Source of the DNA: Deltaproteobacteria bacterium
GTDB taxonomy: Bacteria; Desulfobacterota; RBG-13-43-22
Direction of reading: 5' to 3'
DNA length: 37,871 bases
Assembly (NCBI GenBank): GCA_016219065.1
Contig: JACRCK010000337.1
Span: forward strand, 1-37,871
Under the pieces are notes generated by a model. The model ran no database searches. It was not told where the DNA came from and saw nothing but the letters and a program-made list of their open reading frames with translations. The translations under genes were made by a program, and so were the position numbers. Below, piece after piece: positions 22,763 to 29,922 of this stretch (position 1 is its first letter; each line of letters starts with the position of its first letter).

Positions 22763-25164
22763 ATGAGGCCCTAAACGAATGCGCTCGGCTGAAGGCTGAA
22801 AACGACCGTTTGCGTCAGATGCTCGGTCAGATCCCGGAAGAGGAAACTTCAACCCCTAAAAATATCCTGGCGGAACCCAGTTTTTCCTTTGCCCCCAATA
22901 AAGTTACCAACGGTTCCCCCTCAAAAGAAAAAATAGTTCTGTTCAGAAGCCTGTTTCGTGGCAGGGGAGATGTTTATCCGCTACGCTGGGAGCGGAAAGA
23001 CGGCCGATCCGGATATTCTCCGGCTTGTGCCCTGGAATGGAAGAGGCCTTTCTGCGGTAAACCCCAGGTGAAGTGCGGGGAATGCGAAAACAGAAAATTG
23101 CTGCCGGTGACTGACGAAGTTGTCCATAATCATTTAACCGGTAAAGCTACCATCGGGGTGTATCCCCTGGCGGCCGATGAAACCTGCTGGTTCCTGGCGG
23201 CCGATTTTGATAAAAAGACCTGGCAGGAGGACGCCGCCGCCTTTCTGGAAACCTGTCGACGCCTGGGAATTCCGGCCGCCCTGGAGCGTTCCAGGTCCGG
23301 GAAGGGCGGCCACGTATGGATATTCTTTGATCGTCCCATTTCGGCGGCCTTGGTCCGAAAGCTGGGGTGTGCTGTCCTAACCAGAACGTTGGAGGGAAGA
23401 TACCAACTGGGTCTGGAATCTTATGACCGATTTTTCCCCAGTCAGGACACGCTGCCCAAAGGAGGTTTTGGAAACCTCATTGCCTTGCCTCTTCAATGGG
23501 GCCCCCGGGAAGAGGGGAACAGCTTGTTTTTAGATGAACATTTTATTCCCTATCCCGACCAATGGCGATACCTGTCCAGCCTGCAGCGGGTTTCGCTGCC
23601 AGAGGTGGAATCCCGGGTTCGAGAGGCATTCCGGTCGGGAACGATCATCAACATCCGCCTGAGTCCGGTGGAGGCGCCTCCTGAAGACGACCCCTGGGTT
23701 TCACCCTCCAGGACACCGAAGAAAAAGATCGTTTCCGGGCACCTTCCCGAGACAGTCCAACTGGTGCTGAGCAACCAGATCTATATCGAGAAGGATGGTT
23801 TGCCATCCGAATTGATCGGTATCTTTGTCCGGTTGGCGGCTTTTCAAAACCCCGAATTCTACCGGACCCAGGCCCTGCGCCTACCGACCTTTAATAAGCC
23901 TCGCATCATCAGTTGTTCAGACGACTTTCCCCGCCATTTGGGCCTCCCACGAGGATGTTTAGAAGAAGTTCTCGATGTGTTAAGGGAAAATCAGATAGCG
24001 GTACAGTTGAAGGATGAACGGTATCACGGGGATCCGGTTGACGTGCATTTTCGAGGCCGGTTACGTCCCTATCAAATCGGGATGGTCGAAGCGGTTTTAG
24101 CCGCTGATCTGGGGGTCCTTTCCGCTCCGACCGCCTCGGGCAAAACCGTTATGGCCGCCTGGATTGTTGCGGCCCGGAAAGTCAATACCCTGGTGCTGGT
24201 TCATCGGAGGCAGTTGCTGGATCAATGGCGGGACCGTTTGGCGACCTTTTTGGATTTGCCGCTTCAGGAAATCGGACAGATTGGCGGAGGCAAAGACTCT
24301 CGAACCGGCCGGATCGACGTGGGGATAATACAGAGTCTGGTTCGAAAAGGGGCGGTCAAGGATCTGGTTTCAGTATACGGCCAGGTGATTGTGGATGAAT
24401 GCCATCACCTTCCCGCTTTTTCCTTTGAACAAGTGCTGAAGAAAGCCAAAGCAAAATTTGTCCTCGGGTTGACGGCTACTCCCATCCGGAAAGACGGCCA
24501 TCATCCGATTATTTTGATGCAGTGCGGGCCGCTTCGTTTTAAGGATAGGGCAAGAAGAACCGCCGATTCACTGCCTTTTGAACATGTCGTTTTTGAGCGG
24601 GAAACGCGATTTAAATTGCCGGGAAATTTTCAAGACCCCGGAATTCAAGATATATACCAGGCCATGGCGCTGGATGAAGAGCGCAATGAACTAATTTTTA
24701 ATGACATTTTGTCTGCCCTGGAAGAAAAAAGGTCTCCCCTGGTATTGACGGAACGGAAGGAACACCTCGAACATCTTCAGGGGCGGCTTAAAAATTTTGC
24801 CCGCAATATTATAGTCCTTCAAGGTGGTTTGGGGAAAAAGCAAAGATTAAAAATATCTGAACAGCTAAAGACCATTCCGGATGGGGAGGAGCGCCTCATC
24901 CTGGCTACAGGCCGTTATATCGGCGAAGGCTTTGACGATGCTCGGCTGGATACGTTATTTCTGGTGATGCCTATTTCCTGGCGGGGCACCCTTCAGCAGT
25001 ACGTTGGCCGGCTCCATCGCCTTCATGACAACAAAAGGGTGGTGCAGGTTTATGATTATGTGGATAAAAAGGTTCCGATGCTGATGCGGATGTACAATAA
25101 ACGGCTGGTCGGTTATCACGTGCTCGGTTACAGAATAAAGGATATTTCTGGTAGTAAAAGTTAA
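22729..25164 (+). CDS. AEP-TOTE primase-helicase fusion protein
   Basis: An 811-residue protein. An N-terminal coiled coil (NECARLKAENDRLRQML, about 16-32) precedes an archaeo-eukaryotic primase domain of the TOTE type (about 65-300). That domain has a Cys4 zinc site (Cys100, 109, 116, 119), the catalytic DFD (Asp159, Asp161), GGHVW (His195) and RFFPSQDTLPKGGFG. A superfamily 2 helicase follows: Walker A SAPTASGKT (Lys472), Walker B VIVDECHH (about 554-560), LGLTATP, and a helicase C domain ending YVGRLHRLHDN with the arginine-finger region. All key residues are present. TOTE proteins are proposed nucleic-acid-targeting conflict enzymes. The neighbours are defence genes and remnants. Confidence 0.88.
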   Translation: MDNSEYFEKQLNEALNECARLKAENDRLRQMLGQIPEEETSTPKNILAEPSFSFAPNKVTNGSPSKEKIVLFRSLFRGRGDVYPLRWERKDGRSGYSPACALEWKRPFCGKPQVKCGECENRKLLPVTDEVVHNHLTGKATIGVYPLAADETCWFLAADFDKKTWQEDAAAFLETCRRLGIPAALERSRSGKGGHVWIFFDRPISAALVRKLGCAVLTRTLEGRYQLGLESYDRFFPSQDTLPKGGFGNLIALPLQWGPREEGNSLFLDEHFIPYPDQWRYLSSLQRVSLPEVESRVREAFRSGTIINIRLSPVEAPPEDDPWVSPSRTPKKKIVSGHLPETVQLVLSNQIYIEKDGLPSELIGIFVRLAAFQNPEFYRTQALRLPTFNKPRIISCSDDFPRHLGLPRGCLEEVLDVLRENQIAVQLKDERYHGDPVDVHFRGRLRPYQIGMVEAVLAADLGVLSAPTASGKTVMAAWIVAARKVNTLVLVHRRQLLDQWRDRLATFLDLPLQEIGQIGGGKDSRTGRIDVGIIQSLVRKGAVKDLVSVYGQVIVDECHHLPAFSFEQVLKKAKAKFVLGLTATPIRKDGHHPIILMQCGPLRFKDRARRTADSLPFEHVVFERETRFKLPGNFQDPGIQDIYQAMALDEERNELIFNDILSALEEKRSPLVLTERKEHLEHLQGRLKNFARNIIVLQGGLGKKQRLKISEQLKTIPDGEERLILATGRYIGEGFDDARLDTLFLVMPISWRGTLQQYVGRLHRLHDNKRVVQVYDYVDKKVPMLMRMYNKRLVGYHVLGYRIKDISGSKS

Positions 25165-25258
25165 ATAATATTATAATCAATATGGTTAGATTTATGGAGG
25201 GAATCCGTTTCAATCCGAAAATTAAATGCATTTCCCAGACAAACCATAGCTCAAGAAA

Positions 25259-25500
25259 ATGAATTATCTAAAAGCAGCATTTTGGGATTATCCCCAATTT
25301 ACCAAAGAAGAAACACTCCGTTCTTGTCTGCAGGAACAGAAAGGAACCTCTATACTGGCGGAACGGCGCTCTCTGTATTTTATCTAGGCCATCGGATTTC
25401 GGATGATATCGACTTGTTTTCTACGGAATCGATTGCTTTGCCGGAGATCGATTTCTGGATCAAAATCCAATGGATAAAATGGGACCCTTACCGACCTTAA
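25259..25500 (+). pseudogene. AbiEi/AbiEii-like two-gene remnant
   Basis: Two frames overlap. The first (ATG 25259 to TAG 25387) reads MNYLKAAFWDYPQFTKEETL and then diverges; this resembles the N-terminus of small proteins encoded upstream of AbiEii-type nucleotidyltransferases. The second frame carries LYTGGTALSVFYLGHRISDD then IDLFSTESI, the conserved nucleotidyltransferase signature, but lacks the rest of the domain and stops at 25500. The likely event is a deletion that joined the start of the first gene to the active-site region of the second. The active product is lost. Confidence 0.7.
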
Positions 25501-25554
25501 ATCTGGCCCCCGCACCATCCTGCTGACCCACCAAGGCCCCGGCTCAGGTGAGCC
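25470..25554 (+). promoter_or_regulatory. Possible hgcA N-terminal extension with in-frame TGA and downstream hairpin
   Basis: In the hgcA frame an ATG at 25470 opens MDKMGPLPTLNLAPAPSC, then TGA at 25524, then PTKAPAQVSPPRMDQPF continuing into HgcA. Fourteen bases after the TGA a hairpin GGCTC-AGGT-GAGCC (25541-25554) has a five-base stem and a four-base loop with G and T, the general form of a bacterial SECIS. It could equally be a chance GC hairpin before a GTG start at 25548. No selenocysteine genes are in the window. Confidence 0.3.
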
Positions 25555-26609
25555 CGCCGCGGATGGATCAGCCTTTTGTAACAGGCCGGATCGAGAATCC
25601 CCTGGGGGAGGTGCCGCAGGTTTCCTCCGAACTGACCGGGGTTGACCGCTGGGGGGCCATCAAGGCCCGCTGGGGGGTGGGGCGCATGGATTTTACCGTC
25701 GATCCCGGGCTGTACGCCCTGGGCCACCCCGACGAGGGATCCCCGGTCCTGGCGACCGCCAATTACAAGCTGAGCTTCGATGCCCTGCGACGGGCTTTGC
25801 CCGGTCAGGCGGCCTGGATCCTGGTGCTGGACACGAGGGGGATCAACGTCTGGTGCGCCGCCGGCAAGGGTACTTTCGGGACCGAAGAGCTGATCGGAAG
25901 GATTCAGAGCAGCGGCCTGGAGCGGGCCGTTAAACATCGGAAAATCATTCTGCCCCAGCTATCCGGCCCGGGTGTCGCCGCGCATCAGGTAAAAAAGCTT
26001 TCCGGATTCCAGGCGGTCTACGGGCCTGTTCGAGCCCGGGACCTGCCCGCCTACCTTTCCGCCGGCTGCCGGGCCACACCGGAGATGCGTCGCAAGACCT
26101 TTACCCTCCGGGAAAGGGCCGTCTTGATTCCCGTGGAACTGGTTCAAGCCCTGAAGCCGGCCTTGGCGGTCATGGCGGCTTTTTTCCTTTTAAGCGGTTT
26201 CGGCGGGGCGGCCGGATACTGGGCCAATCTCAGGGACCAGGGCCCCTGGTCGATCCTGGCTATTCTTTCAGCCCTGTTGGCCGGCGCCGTCTTGACCCCC
26301 CTGCTGTTGCCTTGGGTACCTGGGCGGGCTTTTTCTTTTAAAGGCTGGATCCTGGGCCTGGTTTCAGTCTGGGGCATCATACTGGGGAAGGGCTATTTTT
26401 CCGACCAGGGATTTAAGCCGCTGGAAGGCCTGGCCTGGCTGCTCTTGATGCCGGCGATTTCGGCCTACCTGGCCATGAATTTCACCGGGGCCTCGACCTA
26501 TACCTCCCTTTCCGGCGTCAAGAAGGAAATGCGCTGGGCCGTCCCCCTGGAAATCGCCCTGGGGGCGGCCGGCTTGATCTTGTGGATTGGGACCCGGTTT
26601 ACTATCTAA
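25548..26609 (+). CDS. hgcA: HgcA, corrinoid methyltransferase for mercury methylation
   Basis: A 353-residue protein with the diagnostic HgcA cap-helix motif NVWCAAGKG (Asn100 to Gly108). Cys103 corresponds to the Cys that ligates cobalt of the methylcorrinoid. Flanking family motifs are present: SPVLATANYKLSFD, WILVLDTRGI, KHRKIILPQL, GPGVAAH and VYGPVRARDLPA. The C-terminal half has five hydrophobic segments (about 203-222, 235-255, 266-284, 294-312, 331-348), as in known HgcA. Together with HgcB it transfers a methyl group to Hg(II). GTG 25548 is the first start after an in-frame TGA (25524). ATG 25563 is an alternative, and a possible upstream extension is described separately. Confidence 0.96.
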   Translation: MSPPRMDQPFVTGRIENPLGEVPQVSSELTGVDRWGAIKARWGVGRMDFTVDPGLYALGHPDEGSPVLATANYKLSFDALRRALPGQAAWILVLDTRGINVWCAAGKGTFGTEELIGRIQSSGLERAVKHRKIILPQLSGPGVAAHQVKKLSGFQAVYGPVRARDLPAYLSAGCRATPEMRRKTFTLRERAVLIPVELVQALKPALAVMAAFFLLSGFGGAAGYWANLRDQGPWSILAILSALLAGAVLTPLLLPWVPGRAFSFKGWILGLVSVWGIILGKGYFSDQGFKPLEGLAWLLLMPAISAYLAMNFTGASTYTSLSGVKKEMRWAVPLEIALGAAGLILWIGTRFTI

Positions 26610-26666
26610 GCTCCTCCGAAGGGCGACCGCTAAATATTAAAATATTTGATTGGCTGATTACAGAGT

Positions 26667-26744
26667 CGTCATCCCGATGAAAACCGGGATCCAGGGCCTT
26701 TAAGCTGCGGGGTTCCTGGATACCGGATCGAGTCCGGTATGACG
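26667..26744. repeat. MITE/REP-like inverted repeat between hgcA and hgcB
   Basis: About 78 bases with inverted ends (CGTCATCCCG and CCGGTATGACG), GGATCCAGG opposite CCTGGATA, and an internal TACCGGA/TCCGGTA hairpin (26721-26739). It is the familiar GTCAT-TCCC ... GGGA-ATGAC type of dispersed palindromic element. It separates hgcA from hgcB by 173 bases in all, where the two genes are normally close. Confidence 0.8.
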
Positions 26745-26782
26745 GCGAAAAAATGGCCCCACTTTCAATAAATAGAGGTGTT

Positions 26783-27121
26783 ATGGCAGAATTGATCTAT
26801 CTGAAGAACGTAGTAACCCTGCAACTGGATCCTGAAAAATGTACCGGCTGCGGGACCTGTCTGGAAGTCTGCCCCCGACAAGTATTGAACCTGAATGGCA
26901 AGAAGGTCCGGATTGCCAACCGGGATGCCTGTATAGAATGCGGGGCCTGTGCCCTGAACTGCTCTTTCGAGCCCTTGTCGGTCGAAGTCGGTGTGGGGTG
27001 CGCGGCGGCCGTGATCAATGCCGCCCTGGGAAGGACCGACGATTCCTGCTGCTGTGTCATTGAAACCAAAAAACCCGGATCAGCGGCCGAGCCGGGGGAC
27101 CAAAAAACTTCCTGTTGTTGA
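26783..27121 (+). CDS. hgcB: HgcB, 2[4Fe-4S] ferredoxin for mercury methylation
   Basis: A 112-residue ferredoxin with two CxxCxxCxxxC clusters (Cys20, 23, 26, 30 and Cys50, 53, 56, 60), the conserved extra Cys73 in VEVGVGCAAAVI, and a C-terminal Cys pair (111, 112). These are the defining HgcB features; it is thought to reduce the HgcA corrinoid and help hand over mercury. Unusually, a third Cys run, DSCCCV (Cys89-91), lies between them. ATG 26783 is chosen for its GAGGTG ribosome site; an in-frame frame extends upstream but has no family similarity. Confidence 0.96.
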   Translation: MAELIYLKNVVTLQLDPEKCTGCGTCLEVCPRQVLNLNGKKVRIANRDACIECGACALNCSFEPLSVEVGVGCAAAVINAALGRTDDSCCCVIETKKPGSAAEPGDQKTSCC

Positions 27122-27180
27122 AACCCGCCCTTGCCAAAATCGGTAAAAGGCCTCTATGATATTTATCAGCAGTTATTATG

Positions 27181-27219
27181 GTCTCCGATCTCTGACTTCT
27201 GACTTCTGATCTCTGAATC
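27181..27219 (-). repeat. TCTGACTTCTGA repeat (family B, inverted copy)
   Basis: About 39 bases of GATCTCTGACTTCTGA-like units, the reverse complement of the repeat at 11883-11943. It ends directly at the start codon of the next gene, which has no recognisable ribosome site. Confidence 0.8.
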
Positions 27220-29922
27220 ATGAGCATCTACAACCTCGATAAAATTTTTCAGCCTGCTTCGGTGGCGGTGATCGGGGCCAGCCCCCGGGAAGGGACCATC
27301 GGTTCGGCTTTGGTTAAGAATATCCTTGCCGGAGGATACGGCGGCAAGATCTATTTGGTCAATCCGCAGTACCCGGAGATTTCCGGGCTGCCCGTTTCAC
27401 CGACCTTGTCCCAGGTCAAAGAGCCCATCGATCTGGCGGTTTTGGCCACGCCCATCCAAGCGGCCCCGCAAATTATGGAGGAGTGCGTCCGGCAAGGGGT
27501 AAAGGCGGCGGTGATCATCTCTGCCGGAGGCAAGGAGATCGGCGAGGCCGGTCTCCAAGTGGAAGCGCAGATCAAGGAGACGGCCCAGCGCGGCGGTATT
27601 CGGGTTATCGGTCCCAATTGCCTGGGGGTGGTCTGCTCGGAGACCCGCCTCAATGCCACCTTTGCCAGCCATATGCCGCTGCCCGGGAAGATGGCCTTTG
27701 TCTCCCAGAGCGGCGCCATCTGCACGGCCATCCTGGACCTGTCCCTCAAGGAGCAGATCGGTTTCAGCCATTTTGTCAGCGTGGGTTCCATGCTGGACGT
27801 GGATTTCGGCGACCTGATTGATTTCCTGGGCAATGATTCCCGGGTGAGCAGTATCATCCTCTATATCGAAAGCCTGACGAACTTCCGCAAGTTCATGAGT
27901 GCTGCCCGGGCGGTTTCCCGGGTCAAACCGATCATCGTCTTAAAGTCCGGCCGCAGTCCGGCCGGGGCCAAAGCGGCTTCCTCCCATACCGGGTCCCTGG
28001 CCGGAGAAGACGCCGTTTATGAGGCGGCCTTCCAGAGGGCCGGCATCAAGCGGGTCCACACCGTGGCCGAACTGTTCGACTGCGCCGAACTCCTGGCTAA
28101 ACAACCCCGCCCCGGCGGTCCCGGTCTGATCATCATCACCAATGCGGGCGGGCCGGGGGTCATGGCCGCCGATGCCCTGGCCGAATACGGCCTGGAGCCG
28201 CTGGCGCTTCATCCGAAAACCCTGGAACGGCTGAATGAAATGTTGCCCTCCTTTTGGAGCCGGGGCAATCCCGTGGATATCCTGGGGGATGCCGACGTGG
28301 ACCGCTTCCGCCGGACCGTGGAAATTTGCCTTCAGGACCCCGGGATCAACGGGCTGCTGGTGATGACCGCCCCGCAGGCCATGACCGACCCGACCGGCAT
28401 TGCCGAGGCCTTGATCCAAATGTTTTCCGGAAAGCGCGTTCCCGTATTTATGGTCTGGATGGGCGGGCGGGACGTGGAAAGGGGCCGGGAGATCTTCAAC
28501 CGGGCCGGGATCCCCACCTATGAAACGCCGGAACAGGCCGTCCGGGCCTTCTGGCACCTGGTGTCCTATAAACAGAACCTGGAATTGCTGCAGGAGATAC
28601 CTCCCAAACTGCCCCTTATTCCCCAATACGACCAGGATCAGGCCAGGGAAATTATAAGCCGGGTTCTGCAGGAGGGAATGACCGCCCTGACCGAAGTGGA
28701 AGCCAAAGCCTTGCTTGCGGCTTACGGGATACCCGTAAACCGGACCGCAGGAGCTGCGGGGGCCGAAGAGGCCGTGCGACTGGCCGAAGAGATGGGGTAT
28801 CCGGTGGTCCTGAAAATCCTATCCCGGGATATCCTGCACAAAACCGACGCCCACGGGGTGGAACTCAACCTGCAGGGAGCCGAAGATGTCCGCCAGGCCT
28901 TTGAACGCCTCCAGTCCCGGGCCCGGGCCTATAATCCCCAGGCCCGGCTGGAAGGGGTGACCGTCCAGCCCCAGATGCGGCGTTCGGATTATGAGCTGAT
29001 CCTGGGCAGTAAAAAAGATCCGGACTTCGGCCCGGTTATTCTTTTCGGCCTGGGCGGGATCATGACCGAGGTGCTGAAAGATCATGCCGTGGCCCTGCCG
29101 CCCTTAAACCGGGCGCTCGCCCGCCACCTGATCGAAAACACCCGGGTCTATAAGCTGCTGAAGGGTTACCGCAATCGGCCGCCGGCCGACTTGGTGCTGC
29201 TGGAAGAAATCCTGATCCGCCTGTCCCAACTGGTCACGGATTTCCCTGAAATCACGGAGCTGGATATCAATCCCCTGATTCTGGATGCGGACGGGGCCTG
29301 GGCCGTTGATTGCCGGGTGTTGGTCCAGCCTGCCGTCTGCCCCTCCCCTCAACACCTGGTTATCAGTCCTTATCCCAATCAGTATGAAAAGACCCTGGTC
29401 TGTCGGGGGGGGCTAGCCATCCTGGCCCGGCCTGTTAAACCCGAAGACGCCCCTTTGCTGGAGGACCTTTTCCGGGTATTGTCGGCCCGGAGCATCTATT
29501 ACCGGTTCTTCCGGCCCCTCAAGGAGATCCCTCCGGAATTGCTGGCCCGCTTTACCCAGATCGATTACGACCGGGACATCGTCCTGGTGGCCGTCGACCA
29601 AAGCGGAACCGGGGAGCGGGCTCTGGGGGTTTCCCGGCTGATGGGCGATCCCGATGGGATCGAAGCGGAATTCGCCATAACGGTGGGGGATCCCTGGCAG
29701 GGGAAAGGGGTGGGGGCGGCCCTGCTGGAGAGCTGCCTGGCCATTGCCCGGGAAAAGGGCTTTAAGTCCGTCTGGGGTATCACCCTGGCGGAAAACACCC
29801 AGATGCTGCAATTAGCAAAAAAATTGGGCTTCGATATGCAATACGAGACGGGAACCGGCGAATATCGTTTGCAGTTGGATTTGAGTAAAGTGCATTACGA
29901 TCAAGGTGAAATTCGGTGTTGA
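27220..29922 (+). CDS. (NDP-forming acyl-CoA synthetase)-GNAT fusion
   Basis: A 900-residue protein. An NDP-forming acyl-CoA synthetase spans about 1-700: CoA-binding domain (SVAVIGASPREGTIG), ligase domains with phospho-His256 in SSHTGSLAG, and ATP-grasp (about 490-700; VLKILSRDILHKTDAHGV). A C-terminal GNAT domain follows (about 725-890; TVGDPWQGKGVGAALLESCL). This is the domain order of Pat/YfiQ protein lysine acetyltransferases, but the catalytic His absent from E. coli Pat is kept here, so synthetase activity is plausible. The protein at 3660-6401 has the reverse order. The start lies directly after a repeat and lacks a ribosome site. It overlaps the next gene by seven bases. Confidence 0.93.
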   Translation: MSIYNLDKIFQPASVAVIGASPREGTIGSALVKNILAGGYGGKIYLVNPQYPEISGLPVSPTLSQVKEPIDLAVLATPIQAAPQIMEECVRQGVKAAVIISAGGKEIGEAGLQVEAQIKETAQRGGIRVIGPNCLGVVCSETRLNATFASHMPLPGKMAFVSQSGAICTAILDLSLKEQIGFSHFVSVGSMLDVDFGDLIDFLGNDSRVSSIILYIESLTNFRKFMSAARAVSRVKPIIVLKSGRSPAGAKAASSHTGSLAGEDAVYEAAFQRAGIKRVHTVAELFDCAELLAKQPRPGGPGLIIITNAGGPGVMAADALAEYGLEPLALHPKTLERLNEMLPSFWSRGNPVDILGDADVDRFRRTVEICLQDPGINGLLVMTAPQAMTDPTGIAEALIQMFSGKRVPVFMVWMGGRDVERGREIFNRAGIPTYETPEQAVRAFWHLVSYKQNLELLQEIPPKLPLIPQYDQDQAREIISRVLQEGMTALTEVEAKALLAAYGIPVNRTAGAAGAEEAVRLAEEMGYPVVLKILSRDILHKTDAHGVELNLQGAEDVRQAFERLQSRARAYNPQARLEGVTVQPQMRRSDYELILGSKKDPDFGPVILFGLGGIMTEVLKDHAVALPPLNRALARHLIENTRVYKLLKGYRNRPPADLVLLEEILIRLSQLVTDFPEITELDINPLILDADGAWAVDCRVLVQPAVCPSPQHLVISPYPNQYEKTLVCRGGLAILARPVKPEDAPLLEDLFRVLSARSIYYRFFRPLKEIPPELLARFTQIDYDRDIVLVAVDQSGTGERALGVSRLMGDPDGIEAEFAITVGDPWQGKGVGAALLESCLAIAREKGFKSVWGITLAENTQMLQLAKKLGFDMQYETGTGEYRLQLDLSKVHYDQGEIRC

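Noticed and set aside
25282-25500. Intact nucleotidyltransferase gene
   Set aside because: Only the GGTALS...DIDLFS segment is present; the remainder of the domain is missing and the preceding residues are out of frame.
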